A stretch of 64,000 bases of DNA from NCBI RefSeq assembly GCF_014700075.1, contig NZ_JACXBU010000008.1:186001-250000 (forward strand), read 5' to 3'. Made by a program: the position numbers and the translations under genes. This stretch comes from Pseudomonas sp. JM0905a (GTDB lineage Bacteria > Pseudomonadota > Gammaproteobacteria > Pseudomonadales > Pseudomonadaceae). Positions 42,070 through 51,540 of the stretch are shown here, one piece after another. Positions within the stretch are counted from its first letter, which is position 1; each line of letters begins with the position of its first letter. The notes under the pieces are model-generated. The model made no database searches. It was not told the origin of the DNA and saw only the letters and a program-made list of their open reading frames with translations.

Positions 42070-45000
42070 ATGGGCGCAATATGGCAATCCGATGCAGCAA
42101 GGAAAGAGGTACCCCAAGGCCCTCTCAATGGCTCGGGCATCCCACCGGAAAAGCCGCCGCGCCGCAAGCACCGCCTCCTGTTCTGGAGCATCTTCCTGGT
42201 GACCGCCGGCATCGTCGGCGTTGCCGCTACTCATGAAATGCAGACCTCGCGCTTCCAGGCCCGGGAAATCAGCCGCTACGCCGCAACGCTCAGCTACAAG
42301 CTCGAGGATGGCCCCAGTGAATCCATTCGCTACCCCGGTGACGGCCCGTTCGACCGCCGCCTGGGCTACGCCTCCCTGCCGCAGATGCTCGACCGCCTGG
42401 AAAAGCGCGGCTTTCAGGTGCAGCAACAGACGCGTTTCTCCCCGGCGCTGATCAGCTATGTCGAACACGGCCTGTTCCCGCCCTATCGCGAGAAGATTCA
42501 GGCCGGCATCAATATCTGCGATTGCCGCGGTCTGCCCTTCTACCAATTCAGTTATCCACAGCAGCGTTATCCGGACTTCACCAGCATTCCGCCACTGCTG
42601 GTCAGCAGCCTGCTGTTCATCGAGAACCGCAAGTTGCTGGACCGCGAAACGCCCCTGGCCAACCCGGCCGTGGACTGGCCGCGCTTTTCCAAGGCCGCGC
42701 TGACCCAGGTGGGCAAGGCCATCGACTTCGAAGGCCAGTCAGCCGGCGGCAGCACCCTGGCCACCCAGTTGGAGAAATACCGCCACTCTCCCTTCGGACG
42801 CACCGTTTCGGCTTCCGAGAAGATTCGCCAGATGGTTTCCGCCAGCGTGCGTGCCTACCAGGAAGGCCCGCAAACCCTGGCCGCACGCGAACGCATCGTC
42901 ATGGACTACCTGAACAGCGTGCCGCTCTCGGCGGCGCCGGGGCACGGCGAGGTGCACGGCATCGCCGACGGACTGCGGGTTTGGTACGGCGCTGACTTCA
43001 ACCGGGTCAACAAGACCCTGGCGGACGACAGCAGCGACCTGGCCGCACGCGGCCTGGCCATGCGCCAGGTGCTCTCGCTGTTCATCGCCCAGCGTCGCCC
43101 GTCCTATTACCTGTCCAGCGCCCATGAAGAGCTGAACGCCCTCACCGACAGCCATATCCGCGTGCTGGCCAGCGCCGGCATCATCGATACGCCGCTGCGC
43201 GATGCCGCCCTCGGCGCCAAGCTGCGTTTCCGCAACTGGGTGGAAGAACCGGCCATCCAGGCGGTGGAATCGAACAAGGGCATCAGCGTCGCCCGCAGCC
43301 GTCTCTCGGGCATGTTGAACATGCCGCTCTACGACCTCGACCGCCTCGACCTGACCGCCAGCAGTACCTTGCAGAGCGAGTTGCAGAACGCCGTCACCGA
43401 GTACCTGCGGCATCTGGCCGATCCGGCCTTCGCCGAACAGGTGGGCCTGTATGGCGAACGCCTGCTGTCTCCGGAGAAGACCCGCGAGGTGCGCTACAGC
43501 TTCACCCTCTTCGAGCGCACGCCTTCGGGCAACCGCGTGCGGGTGCAGACCGACAACACAGACCAGCCCTTCGACATCAACGAGGGCAGCAAGCTGGAAC
43601 TGGGCTCCACCGCCAAACTGCGGGTGCTGGCCACCTACCTGGAGAATGTCGCCACCTTGCACCAGCGCTACGCCGGCCTGCCCGTGGACGAACTGCGCAA
43701 GGTGCCGGTCGACCCGCTCGACTTCATCAGCCGCTGGGCCATCGACTACCTGATACAGACCAAGGACCCCGACCTCAGCGCCATGCTCCAGGCGGCACTG
43801 GACCGCACCTACTCCGCCAGCCCCTACGAAGCCTTCTTCACCGGCGGCGGGCTGCACGCCTTCAACAACTTCCGCAAGGAGGACAACGGCCGCCGCCCCT
43901 CCCTGCGCGATGCCCTGCGTGAATCCATCAACCTGCCGTTCGTGCGCCTGTTGCGCGATGTGGTGCGGCACGACATGTACCGCCCCGACGGCGGCAAGAT
44001 GCAGCTCCTGACCGACGACAAGGACCCGCGCCGCCAGGGCTATCTGGACCTGTTCGTGTCCCGCGAGAGCCAGACCTATCTGCGCCGCTTCTGGAACAAG
44101 TACCAGGGCAAGGATGCGGACCAGCGCCTGGCCACCTTCCTCGACGGCCTCAACCCCTGGGGTGCGCGGATGGCAGCCATCCACCGCTACCTGCAGCCGC
44201 AGGCCGACATGGCCACCTTTGCCGCCTTCATGCGCGAGCGGGTGCCCAAGGCCAACCCTCCGCTGACCGACAAGCGCATCGAAGATCTCTACACGCGCTA
44301 CGGGCCGGGCGCCTTCAACCTCAACGACCAGGGCTACGTCGCCCGCGTCCACCCACTGGAGCTCTGGTTGCTCGGCTACCTGCAGGCGCACCCGACGGCG
44401 ACCTACCGCGACGCCGTGGAAGCCAGTGGCGACGAGCGCCGCGAGGTCTATGGCTGGCTGTTCAAGTCCAAGCGCAAGTACGCCCGCGACAAGCGCATCC
44501 GCATCATGCTGGAGGTGGAAGCCTTCCTCGACATCCACGAACACTGGAAGTCCCTGGGCTACCCGTTCGACCACCTGGTGCCATCGCTGGCCACCGCCCT
44601 GGGTAGCTCCGGCGACCGTCCGGCAGCACTGGCCGAACTCATGGGCATCATCCTCAACGACGGCGTGCGCCAGTCCACCCTGCGCATCGACCAGCTCCAC
44701 TTCGCCGCCGACACACCCTACGAAACCCTGGTGGGGCACAAGACCAGCGAAGGCAAGCGGGTGATGACCTCGGAAGTGGCCGCCACCCTGCGCGACGCCC
44801 TCTCCAAGGTGGTCGAAGGCGGCACCGCACGGCGCCTGCAAGGCAGCTTCACCCTGCCCGATGGCCAGCCGCTGGTCATGGGCGGCAAGACCGGCACCGG
44901 CGACAACCGCATCCAGACGGTGACCCGCTGGGGCACGGTGAAGAGCTCCAAGGCGATGAACCGCACCGCCACCTTCGTCTTCTACCTGGGCCCGCGCCAC

Positions 45001-45177
45001 TTCGGCACCCTCACCGCCTTCGTCGAAGGCAGCCAGGCCGACAAGTTCAGCTTCACCTCCGCCCTGCCCGTGCAGGTGCTCAAAGGCATGGCGCCAATCC
45101 TCCAGCCCTACCTCATCCCGGGCCAGAACACCCAGTGCCAGGACCTGGCGCCGGCGGTGCAGGTGAGCAGGCGGTAG
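42070..45177 (+). CDS. Atypical class A penicillin-binding protein (glycosyltransferase plus transpeptidase)
   Basis: From the ATG at 42070 the product has 1,035 residues: a cytoplasmic tail, one membrane helix (HRLLFWSIFLVTAGIVGVAA), a GT51-like domain and a long transpeptidase domain. The GT51 part keeps AGGSTLATQLEKY and RERIVMDYLNSVPLS, but the first motif reads FIENRKLLD instead of the usual EDxxF form. The transpeptidase keeps all three motifs: STAK (SxxK), SIN (SxN) and KTGTG. It is longer than PBP1a/1b and probably peptidoglycan-related but specialised. The start is uncertain; 41989 is an in-frame alternative. Confidence 0.82.
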   Translation: MGAIWQSDAARKEVPQGPLNGSGIPPEKPPRRKHRLLFWSIFLVTAGIVGVAATHEMQTSRFQAREISRYAATLSYKLEDGPSESIRYPGDGPFDRRLGYASLPQMLDRLEKRGFQVQQQTRFSPALISYVEHGLFPPYREKIQAGINICDCRGLPFYQFSYPQQRYPDFTSIPPLLVSSLLFIENRKLLDRETPLANPAVDWPRFSKAALTQVGKAIDFEGQSAGGSTLATQLEKYRHSPFGRTVSASEKIRQMVSASVRAYQEGPQTLAARERIVMDYLNSVPLSAAPGHGEVHGIADGLRVWYGADFNRVNKTLADDSSDLAARGLAMRQVLSLFIAQRRPSYYLSSAHEELNALTDSHIRVLASAGIIDTPLRDAALGAKLRFRNWVEEPAIQAVESNKGISVARSRLSGMLNMPLYDLDRLDLTASSTLQSELQNAVTEYLRHLADPAFAEQVGLYGERLLSPEKTREVRYSFTLFERTPSGNRVRVQTDNTDQPFDINEGSKLELGSTAKLRVLATYLENVATLHQRYAGLPVDELRKVPVDPLDFISRWAIDYLIQTKDPDLSAMLQAALDRTYSASPYEAFFTGGGLHAFNNFRKEDNGRRPSLRDALRESINLPFVRLLRDVVRHDMYRPDGGKMQLLTDDKDPRRQGYLDLFVSRESQTYLRRFWNKYQGKDADQRLATFLDGLNPWGARMAAIHRYLQPQADMATFAAFMRERVPKANPPLTDKRIEDLYTRYGPGAFNLNDQGYVARVHPLELWLLGYLQAHPTATYRDAVEASGDERREVYGWLFKSKRKYARDKRIRIMLEVEAFLDIHEHWKSLGYPFDHLVPSLATALGSSGDRPAALAELMGIILNDGVRQSTLRIDQLHFAADTPYETLVGHKTSEGKRVMTSEVAATLRDALSKVVEGGTARRLQGSFTLPDGQPLVMGGKTGTGDNRIQTVTRWGTVKSSKAMNRTATFVFYLGPRHFGTLTAFVEGSQADKFSFTSALPVQVLKGMAPILQPYLIPGQNTQCQDLAPAVQVSRR

Positions 45178-45188
45178 ACCTTCCGTAG

Positions 45189-45262
45189 GGTGGACCACGC
45201 TTTATCGGTCCACCATCGGTGCCCAGCCTGACCACGCTGGTGGATGTGAAAAGCGACATCCC
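45189..45262. repeat. Two intergenic hairpins, GGTGGACC and GGATGT types
   Basis: GGTGGACC (45189-45196) pairs with GGTCCACC (45207-45214). GGATGTGAAAAGCGACATCC follows at 45243-45262. Near copies of both occur at 48301-48365 in the opposite order. They are dispersed intergenic elements and may also end the penicillin-binding-protein and SMR transcripts. Confidence 0.65.
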
Positions 45263-45289
45263 CCCTACAGGCCCGCACAGGTGAAGCAG

Positions 45290-45595
45290 CTACTTCAGCC
45301 CGGCAACTCCCGCGACGATCAGGACCACCGACACCAGCTTGGTCGGCGTCAGCGCCTCACCCAGCAGGAGAAAGCCCAGCAGCACCGTGCCCAGCGTGCC
45401 GATGGCGGTCCAGATGGGATAGGCGATGCTCACCGGCAGCACCCGCATGGACAAGGTCAGGAACCAGATCCCGGCCACCGCGGCCACCACCACCAGCAGG
45501 CTGGGCCAGGGCCGGGTAAAGCCTTCGGCGTACTTCATGCCCATGGCGAAGAGCACTTCGAAGAATGCTGCCGTCAGCAGATATATCCAGGCCAT
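45290..45595 (-). CDS. Small multidrug resistance protein, SugE/Gdx-like
   Basis: The 101-residue product has four membrane helices and the SMR signature with the essential glutamate in helix 1 (YLLTAAFFEVLFAMGMKYAE). WTAIGTLGTVLLGFLLLGEA matches the third and fourth helices. SugE/Gdx members export guanidinium or quaternary ammonium compounds; which applies cannot be told. The start at 45595 (MAWIYLL) is chosen over a longer form. It starts 10 bases after the azoreductase gene, in the same operon. Confidence 0.85.
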   Translation of the reverse strand: MAWIYLLTAAFFEVLFAMGMKYAEGFTRPWPSLLVVVAAVAGIWFLTLSMRVLPVSIAYPIWTAIGTLGTVLLGFLLLGEALTPTKLVSVVLIVAGVAGLK

Positions 45596-45605
45596 GGCCG
45601 CCTCC

Positions 45606-46244
45606 TCAGAAGGTTTCCGCCAGGTCCGCCAGGGTCCGCTCGGCACGCTGGTAGGACTGCGCGAAGGCGTCACCGCCGAACTCGTCGTTTTCCACCGCCA
45701 CCACCGTCACGTCGGTGATGCCGATATACCCCAGCACAGTGCGCAGGTAGACGTCGGCGTGGTTCATGTGTGCGTTGGCACCGCCAGGACCGTAGCCGTG
45801 GTCGCCACGGGTGGTGATGATCAGCGCCTTGCGCCCTAGCACCAGCGGGGTATAGGGATTGCCCTGCTTGTTCGGGTCGAAATCGAAGGTGCGGCGAATG
45901 CGCACGATCTGGTCGACCCAGGCCTTGACGCCGCTGGGTACGCCGAAGTTGTACATGGGCGCGGAAATCACCAGGCGGTCGGCGGCGAACAGCTCATCCA
46001 CCAGCAGGTCGCTCACAGCAAGGTCGGCCTTCATCACGTCGGTGCGCGCCTCGGGCTCCGGATGGAAGGCCGCGGCGATCCAGCCCTCGGTGACCGCCGG
46101 AATCGCCACCCGCCCCACTTCACGACGCAGGACCTGGCGGTCCGCCTCGCGCGCCTGCCAGGCCTTGAGGAACGACTCCTGCAAGCGACGGGAATGGGAG
46201 CGCTCACCACGGGGGCTGCCTTGCACGGAAAGAATGGTGCTCAT
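45606..46244 (-). CDS. azoR: FMN-dependent NADH-azoreductase
   Basis: The 212-residue flavodoxin-fold enzyme (VQGSPRGERSHSRRLQESFL, ISAPMYNFGVPSGVKAWVDQ, TTRGDHGYGPGG) reduces azo compounds and quinones with NAD(P)H and FMN. It lies directly upstream of an SMR exporter gene and divergent from a LysR gene. A detoxification unit of reductase plus exporter is a reasonable inference. Confidence 0.9.
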   Translation of the reverse strand: MSTILSVQGSPRGERSHSRRLQESFLKAWQAREADRQVLRREVGRVAIPAVTEGWIAAAFHPEPEARTDVMKADLAVSDLLVDELFAADRLVISAPMYNFGVPSGVKAWVDQIVRIRRTFDFDPNKQGNPYTPLVLGRKALIITTRGDHGYGPGGANAHMNHADVYLRTVLGYIGITDVTVVAVENDEFGGDAFAQSYQRAERTLADLAETF

Positions 46245-46382
46245 CTCAATCTCCTTGATGACTGTGCTTCCAGAAGCACATGAATTGGCTGAAACTCAGG
46301 CGCTAAGCTAGTTACACCAGCCACCCCGGACAAATGAGCATTTGTTCACCTGGATGAATCTATTTCACCCGTGGAGCCTTCC

Positions 46383-47264
46383 ATGTTTTCCAGCCTGCCC
46401 CTCACCGCCTTGCGCACCTTCGAGTCCGCCGCGCGCCTGTCCAGCTTCAAGGCCGCAGCCGAAGAACTGGCCGTGACGCCCACAGCGGTGTCTCACCAGA
46501 TTCGCGGTCTGGAAAGCTGGCTGGGGGTGCCGCTGTTCCAGCGCCTGCCGCGCAGCGTGCGCCTCACCGATTGCGGCCAGCGCCTGTTCGGCAGCCTCCA
46601 CGGCGCCCTGCTGGAAGTCACCCAGACCCTCGACCAGCTGCGCCCGCAACGCAGCAGCGGCAATCTCACGCTGTCCACCACCCCGGCCTTCGCCGCGCTC
46701 TGGCTGATCCCCCGGCTTGGCCGCTTCTACGCCGAGCACCCGGAAATCAGTGTGCGCCTGGACACCAGCAATACCCTGATCGACCTGCACCAGGACGCCA
46801 GCGTCGACTTCGTCATCCGCTACGGCATGGGCGAATACCCCAACCTGCACAGCCAGTGCCTGCTGGACGAATGCTTCGGTGTCTACGGTTCTCCCACGCT
46901 GGTGGCCAGCCTGGGCGACCGCCTGCCGACCCTGATCACCATCCGCTGGCGCAATGCCCTGCTCTACGAACTGGGCTGGAAGGCCTGGTGCCAGGCGGCG
47001 GGCGAAGAACGCCTGCTGGAAATCGCGCCGCAGCGGGAATACGACGAAGAGCACTACGCCCTGCAAGCCGCCATCGCCGGCCAGGGCCTGGTACTGGCCA
47101 GCTCCGTCCTGGTGTCGGAAAGCCTCGCCAGCGGCCTGCTGGTGCCCTACCGGTCGGAAGTCAGCGTCGCCGGCGCGGGTTACTCCACCCTCTGCGTACC
47201 AGGCCGGGAACGCCACCCGCCGGTGAAGGCCTTCTTCGACTGGTTGAGTCGGGAGGTGGGGTGA
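46383..47264 (+). CDS. LysR-family transcriptional regulator
   Basis: The 293-residue product starts at 46383 (MFSSLPLTALRTFESAARLS) with a GGAG Shine-Dalgarno; a GTG at 46371 is an unlikely alternative. It has an N-terminal helix-turn-helix (FKAAAEELAVTPTAVSHQIR) and a GcvA-type effector domain. The 138-base gap to azoR suggests that it controls the azoR-SMR operon. Confidence 0.88.
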   Translation: MFSSLPLTALRTFESAARLSSFKAAAEELAVTPTAVSHQIRGLESWLGVPLFQRLPRSVRLTDCGQRLFGSLHGALLEVTQTLDQLRPQRSSGNLTLSTTPAFAALWLIPRLGRFYAEHPEISVRLDTSNTLIDLHQDASVDFVIRYGMGEYPNLHSQCLLDECFGVYGSPTLVASLGDRLPTLITIRWRNALLYELGWKAWCQAAGEERLLEIAPQREYDEEHYALQAAIAGQGLVLASSVLVSESLASGLLVPYRSEVSVAGAGYSTLCVPGRERHPPVKAFFDWLSREVG

Positions 47265-47349
47265 CAGTCGGAACTCATACCGACCGAACAAAATAACGAA
47301 CACCCATCAAACCAAATCGCTCCAGCGACAAGCCGCCACACCCCACGAT

Positions 47350-47401
47350 TTGCTTTCCACCAATCCGAACAGCTAATATTGTGTTCATTATGTTGAACAC
47401 A
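47350..47401 (+). promoter_or_regulatory. Sigma-70 promoter overlapped by a palindromic operator, before the SMR pair
   Basis: TTGCTT (47350-47355) and TAATAT (47374-47379) are spaced by 18 bases, a good sigma-70 promoter. TGTGTTCA (47380-47387) and TGAACACA (47394-47401) form an 8-base inverted repeat with a 6-base spacer right at the expected transcription start. A repressor site is the natural reading. The rest of the 329-base gap (47265-47593) holds no gene. Confidence 0.65.
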
Positions 47402-47486
47402 CTGATCCACCCCCTCCACTTCGCTCGCCTCGCTTCCCGCGAGCGCCACTGGACCGGCGACCTGTAGCCCCCTCCCCTCTCCTCAT

Positions 47487-47593
47487 GCCGTGGAAGCACC
47501 GGGCACTGCCCCGCCATCCCACGGCCAGGACTTTCCTGCAATCACGTCATTCGCCTCCGGGCGGAGGGCTCTGCATGCCCAAGGGAGGGCACC
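47487..47593 (+). promoter_or_regulatory. Structured 5' leader of the SMR pair
   Basis: If transcription starts near 47386, about 200 untranslated bases precede the first SMR gene. They can fold into a hairpin closed by GCCGTGG (47487-47493) and CCACGGC (47519-47525), a CCTCC/GGAGG hairpin at 47554-47567, and a small TGCCC/GGGCA stem at the ribosome-binding site. It does not match the guanidine riboswitch patterns I know. Confidence 0.4.
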
Positions 47594-47950
47594 ATGCGTT
47601 CCTGGTTCTATCTGTTGACCGCGATCCTTTTCGAAGTCGTCGGCACCACCTCGATGAAATTCGCCGCCGAACACGCCCCCGTGCTCGGCCACCTGTTGAT
47701 GTACGGCCTGATTGGCCTGTCGTATTTCTTCCTCTCGCTGGCGATCAAGCGCGTGCCGGTGGGTGTTGCCTACGCCCTCTGGGAGGGCATCGGCATCGTG
47801 CTGATCACCGTCATCAGCGTCACCTGGCTGGGTGAGAGCATCAGCCCCTACAAGGTGCTGGGCCTGGCGGTGATGATCGCCGGCATCCTGCTGATCAAGT
47901 CCGGCACCCGCACCGCACCCGAGGCCCGTGGCCAGGAGGTGCTGGCATGA
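47594..47950 (+). CDS. Small multidrug resistance protein, MdtJ-like, first of a pair
   Basis: The 118-residue product has four membrane helices and the SMR glutamate ([20 protein letters not shown]), with [20 protein letters not shown] later. It forms a heterodimeric exporter with the product of the next gene, as in paired SMR systems (MdtJI exports spermidine). Substrate is not known. GGGAGG precedes the start. The 3' end overlaps the second gene (ATGA). Confidence 0.85.
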   Translation: MRSWFYLLTAILFEVVGTTSMKFAAEHAPVLGHLLMYGLIGLSYFFLSLAIKRVPVGVAYALWEGIGIVLITVISVTWLGESISPYKVLGLAVMIAGILLIKSGTRTAPEARGQEVLA

Positions 47951-48276
47951 ACGGCGTGACCTGGATCCACTTCGCCTGGCTGGGCGCAGCCATCGCCCTG
48001 GAAGTGCTGGCCAACGTCCTGCTCAAGTACTCCGACGGCTTCCGCCGTCGGCTGCTGGGGGTCACTTCACTGCTCTGCATCCTGGCGGCCTTCACCGCCC
48101 TGGCGCAGGCGGTACGCGGCATCGACCTGTCGCTGGCCTATGCCATCTGGGGCGGCTTCGGCATCCTCGCCACCGTAGCCATCGGCTGGACGCTGTTCGG
48201 TCAGCGCCTGGCGGGCCGTGGTTGGCTGGGACTGGGGTTGCTACTGGTGGGGATGGGGTTGTTGAAGCTGGCGTAA
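47947..48276 (+). CDS. Small multidrug resistance protein, MdtI-like, second of a pair
   Basis: The 109-residue product has four membrane helices with the glutamate in [20 protein letters not shown] and [20 protein letters not shown]. It overlaps the first SMR gene by 4 bases, so the subunits are probably made in equal amounts. Divergent sequence between the partners is typical for paired, not homodimeric, SMR exporters. Confidence 0.85.
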   Translation: MNGVTWIHFAWLGAAIALEVLANVLLKYSDGFRRRLLGVTSLLCILAAFTALAQAVRGIDLSLAYAIWGGFGILATVAIGWTLFGQRLAGRGWLGLGLLLVGMGLLKLA

Positions 48277-48300
48277 AGCCAGGAAATGGCCCCGGGGGGG

Positions 48301-48483
48301 GGATGTCGCTCTTTACATCCACCAAGGGCACGGAGCTGGGTGGATCGGTGAAGTGAGATCCACCCTATAAGCACCGCGTGCGGGAATGAATCCATTCGCG
48401 ATTGAAATCGCTCCCACACTTGCCTTCCCCTGAAACGACTCGCCCCCACAGGAGACGAATCCTGTGGGGGCGAATTCATTCGC
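48301..48483. repeat. Cluster of dispersed palindromic repeats before pdxJ
   Basis: The gap after the SMR pair holds GGATGTCGCTCTTTACATCC (48301-48320) and a GGGTGGATC/GATCCACCC hairpin (48338-48365). At 48441-48472 two perfect 13-base arms (CGCCCCCACAGGA and complement) flank a GACGAA loop, and the core GCGAATTCATTCGC follows at 48470-48483. The first two match elements at 45189-45262. Confidence 0.75.
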
Positions 48484-48509
48484 TGAGTCGCGCCGGCGCT
48501 TAGCCTTGA

Positions 48510-49256
48510 TCAGCCCTTGGCAGCAGCCGAAACGATCAGTTGCTTCATCTCCACCACCGCCTGCTTGAAGCCAACGAACAGCGCGTGGGCCACCAGGGCG
48601 TGGCCAATGTTCAATTCGTTGATGCCGGGGATCGCAGCCACCGGCTCGACGTTGTGGTAATGCAGGCCATGGCCGGCGTTGACGATCAGGCCGAGCTTGA
48701 GGCCCAGGGCGACGCCTTCCTGGATGCGCTGCAGTTCGCGGGCAGCTTCTTCCGGGGTATGGGCATCGGCATAGCGGCCGGTATGTAGCTCGATGGCCGG
48801 AGCTCCCACGCGGTGGGATGCCTCGATCTGTCGCGGATCGGCGTCGATGAACAGCGAAACCTCGCTGCCCACCTTGGCCAGGCGCTCAACCGCGGCCTTG
48901 ATGCGTGCTTCCTGCCCGGCCACGTCCAGGCCACCTTCGGTGGTCAGCTCCTGACGGGTTTCGGGTACCAGGCAGACATGCTCGGGGCGGATTTCCTCGG
49001 CGAAGGCCATCATTTCCTCGGTCACGCCCATCTCGAAGTTCATACGGGTCTGCAGCACTTCCTTGAGCACGCGTACGTCACGCTCCTGGATGTGCCGGCG
49101 GTCCTCGCGCAGGTGCACGGTGATGCCATCGGCACCAGCTTCCTCGGCGTCCAGGGCCGCCTTGACCGGGTCCGGGTAGCGGGTGCCGCGGGCCTGGCGG
49201 AGGGTGGCGACGTGGTCGATGTTCACGCCGAGAAATACGCGGTTGGCTTCAGTCAC
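48510..49256 (-). CDS. pdxJ: Pyridoxine 5'-phosphate synthase
   Basis: The 248-residue enzyme condenses 1-deoxyxylulose 5-phosphate with 3-amino-2-oxopropyl phosphate to form pyridoxine 5'-phosphate. Conserved segments include [15 protein letters not shown] at the N-terminus, [17 protein letters not shown] and the C-terminal AGHGLHYHN phosphate loop. It overlaps the end of recO by 8 bases, as the last gene of the rnc-era-recO-pdxJ series. Confidence 0.97.
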   Translation of the reverse strand: MTEANRVFLGVNIDHVATLRQARGTRYPDPVKAALDAEEAGADGITVHLREDRRHIQERDVRVLKEVLQTRMNFEMGVTEEMMAFAEEIRPEHVCLVPETRQELTTEGGLDVAGQEARIKAAVERLAKVGSEVSLFIDADPRQIEASHRVGAPAIELHTGRYADAHTPEEAARELQRIQEGVALGLKLGLIVNAGHGLHYHNVEPVAAIPGINELNIGHALVAHALFVGFKQAVVEMKQLIVSAAAKG

Positions 49257-49947
49257 GGGGAGGTTCCTTGATCGTCATGAATAGCTCGCGGCTGACCAGT
49301 GGCCGGCCGCCCAGGTGAGGTGCCAGGGCCTGGCGCATCAGGCGCTTGGCCGCGCCGAGTGCGCCCGGGGCGCTCCAGTCGGCTTCGGCCAAGGCGAGGA
49401 GTTCGCGGCCCTGGAACAGGCCGGGCTGCAACTGCGCCACCGACTCCAGTCCGGCATCGGGCTGGAGCCGGTAGATGCCGTCAGGGGCGATGGGTTGCCC
49501 GGCCAGGTCCGTATCCAGGGCGAAACCATAGCCCAGCTCGTCCAGCAGACGCCATTCGAATGCACGCAGCAGAGGTTCCAGCGGACGGTTGGCGGCAAGC
49601 GCCTGGAGGGTTGCGGCGTAATGCTCGAAGAGCGCGGGCTGCGGGTCTTCGGCCGGCAGCAGGCGAATCAGCAATTCATTAAGGTAGAGGCCACTGAACA
49701 GCGCCTCGCCGGCAAGCAGGTTGGGGATACCGGCACTCTCCAGGCGACCGACGTTCTTAAGCTCGCCACGGCCGCGAAACTCCGTTTCCAGCGGCAGGAA
49801 CGGCCGCGCCAGTGTACCGGCCTTGCCACGGGCACCACGCAATACCGCACGCAGCCGCCCTTCGGGGGTGAAGAAGTCGACCAGCGCGCTGCTTTCCCGA
49901 TAGGCCCTGCTGTGCAGGACGAACGCCGATAGCGCCGCGCCGATCAT
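49249..49947 (-). CDS. recO: DNA repair protein RecO
   Basis: The 232-residue product has the N-terminal OB fold ([30 protein letters not shown]) and the helical C-terminal domain of RecO. It loads RecA with RecR in gap repair. No zinc-binding cysteine cluster is visible. It starts 8 bases after era and overlaps pdxJ. Confidence 0.96.
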   Translation of the reverse strand: MIGAALSAFVLHSRAYRESSALVDFFTPEGRLRAVLRGARGKAGTLARPFLPLETEFRGRGELKNVGRLESAGIPNLLAGEALFSGLYLNELLIRLLPAEDPQPALFEHYAATLQALAANRPLEPLLRAFEWRLLDELGYGFALDTDLAGQPIAPDGIYRLQPDAGLESVAQLQPGLFQGRELLALAEADWSAPGALGAAKRLMRQALAPHLGGRPLVSRELFMTIKEPPRD

Positions 49948-49955
49948 GGAGAGGC

Positions 49956-50858
49956 TCAGAGGTCGTTGTAACCCAGGGAACGCAGGGCACGCTCGTCGTC
50001 GGACCAGCCGCCCTTCACTTTCACCCAGAGATTGAGCATGACCTTGGAGTCGAACATGGTTTCCATGTCCTTGCGCGCTTCCTGGCCAATGCGTTTGATC
50101 CGTTCACCACCTTCACCGATGATGATTTTCTTCTGGCCGTCGCGCTCCACCAGGATCAGGGCGTGGATGTGCAGGACATGACCTTCCTGCTTGAACTCTT
50201 CGATTTCGACGGTGATCTGGTAGGGCAGCTCGGCGCCCAGCTGGCGCATGATCTTCTCGCGCACCAGTTCGGCGGCGAGGAAACGGCTGCTGCGGTCGGT
50301 AATCTGGTCTTCCGGGAAGAAGTGATCGCCTTCCGGCAGGCGCTCAGCCACCAGGCGCTCCAGGGTGTCGAGATTGTGGCCCTGGAGGGCGGAAATCGGG
50401 ACCAGCTCGGCATTCGGGAGTTGCTCCTGAAGCCAGGACAGGTGAGGAATCAGGTCGCCCTTCTCGTCCATGCGATCGGTCTTGTTCACCGCGAGCAGCA
50501 CCGGGCCCTGCACGTACTGCACACGCTCCAGAACCAGTTGGTCCTCTTCGGTCCAGCGGTCACGGTCGACCACGAAGACGACAACGTCCACGTCCTTCAA
50601 CGCCGCCGAGGCGCTGCGGTTCATGTAGCGGTTGAGTGCCTTGTCGCTCTTCTTGTGCAGACCGGGGGTGTCCACGTAGATCGCCTGGACATTGCCTTCG
50701 GTCTTGATGCCGAGCATGTTGTGGCGGGTGGTCTGCGGCTTGCGCGAGGTGATCGCCAGCTTTTGCCCGAGGATGTGGTTGAGCAGCGTGGACTTGCCCA
50801 CATTGGGGCGGCCGACGATGGCAACGTAGCCGCAGCGGGGGGTATCGATATCAGTCAT
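49956..50858 (-). CDS. era: GTPase Era
   Basis: The 300-residue GTPase assists 16S rRNA maturation and 30S assembly. G1 is GRPNVGKST (16-24), G3 DTPG, G4 NKTD, and the C-terminal KH domain contains GEGGERIK. The start at 50858 (MTDIDTP) lies inside the end of rnc (8-base overlap); the longer upstream reading is non-native. Confidence 0.97.
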   Translation of the reverse strand: MTDIDTPRCGYVAIVGRPNVGKSTLLNHILGQKLAITSRKPQTTRHNMLGIKTEGNVQAIYVDTPGLHKKSDKALNRYMNRSASAALKDVDVVVFVVDRDRWTEEDQLVLERVQYVQGPVLLAVNKTDRMDEKGDLIPHLSWLQEQLPNAELVPISALQGHNLDTLERLVAERLPEGDHFFPEDQITDRSSRFLAAELVREKIMRQLGAELPYQITVEIEEFKQEGHVLHIHALILVERDGQKKIIIGEGGERIKRIGQEARKDMETMFDSKVMLNLWVKVKGGWSDDERALRSLGYNDL

Positions 50859-51540
50859 TGCCATTCTCCACACCAAGGGCGACCAGGGCGGCGGCGGCGG
50901 CCACCTGTTCAGCGATCCGGCGGCTGGCGCCCTGACCCTGGGTCTTGTCATTCAGCAGGGTGACCTGGCACTCGACGAAGAACGTCCGGCAGTGCGGTTC
51001 ACCCTGGATATCCACCACTTCATAACGTGGCAGTTCACAGGCCCGGGATTGCAGGAATTCCTGCAGGCGGGTCTTGGGGTCCTTGTTGGTATCCACCAGG
51101 GTCAGGCCTTCGAGCTCGTTGGCCAGCCAGGCGAGGACACGCTCGCGCGCGGCCTCCATGCCGGAATCCAGGTAGATGGCGCCGATCAGCGCTTCCAGTG
51201 CATCGGCGAGAATCGACTCACGGCGAAAACCGCCGCTCTTCAGCTCACCCGATCCCAGGCGCAGGTATTCGCCCAGTTCGAAGCCACGGGCCAGCAAGGC
51301 CAGGGTTTCGCCTTTCACCAGCCGCGCACGCAGCCGCGACAACTGCCCCTCGCGCGCCTGCGGGAAGCGTGCGAACAGGGCTTCGCCGGCGACGAAGTTC
51401 AGAATGGCATCGCCGAGGAACTCGAGGCGCTCGTTGTTGCGCCCCGCGTAGCTGCGGTGGGTCAAGGCCAGAGTCATCAGACTCTGGTCCTTGAAGGTAT
51501 AGCCGAGCTTACGCTCGAGACGGCTGAGGGATACGCTCAC
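50851..51540 (-). CDS. rnc: Ribonuclease III
   Basis: The 229-residue enzyme cleaves double-stranded RNA, including rRNA precursors. The signature ERLEFLGDA (37-45) and the second acidic cluster near [13 protein letters not shown] are intact, followed by a C-terminal double-stranded-RNA-binding domain. It overlaps the DUF4845 gene by 4 bases upstream and era downstream. Confidence 0.97.
   Translation of the reverse strand: MSVSLSRLERKLGYTFKDQSLMTLALTHRSYAGRNNERLEFLGDAILNFVAGEALFARFPQAREGQLSRLRARLVKGETLALLARGFELGEYLRLGSGELKSGGFRRESILADALEALIGAIYLDSGMEAARERVLAWLANELEGLTLVDTNKDPKTRLQEFLQSRACELPRYEVVDIQGEPHCRTFFVECQVTLLNDKTQGQGASRRIAEQVAAAAALVALGVENGND

Noticed and set aside
42739-45198. An 819-codon minus-strand ORF opposite the penicillin-binding protein gene
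   Set aside because: It is antisense to a protein with clear motifs and shows no domain of its own.
47466-47593. Guanidine-II or guanidine-III riboswitch before the SMR genes
   Set aside because: The hairpin loops lack the ACGG/ACGR signature, and I see no match to the guanidine-III core.
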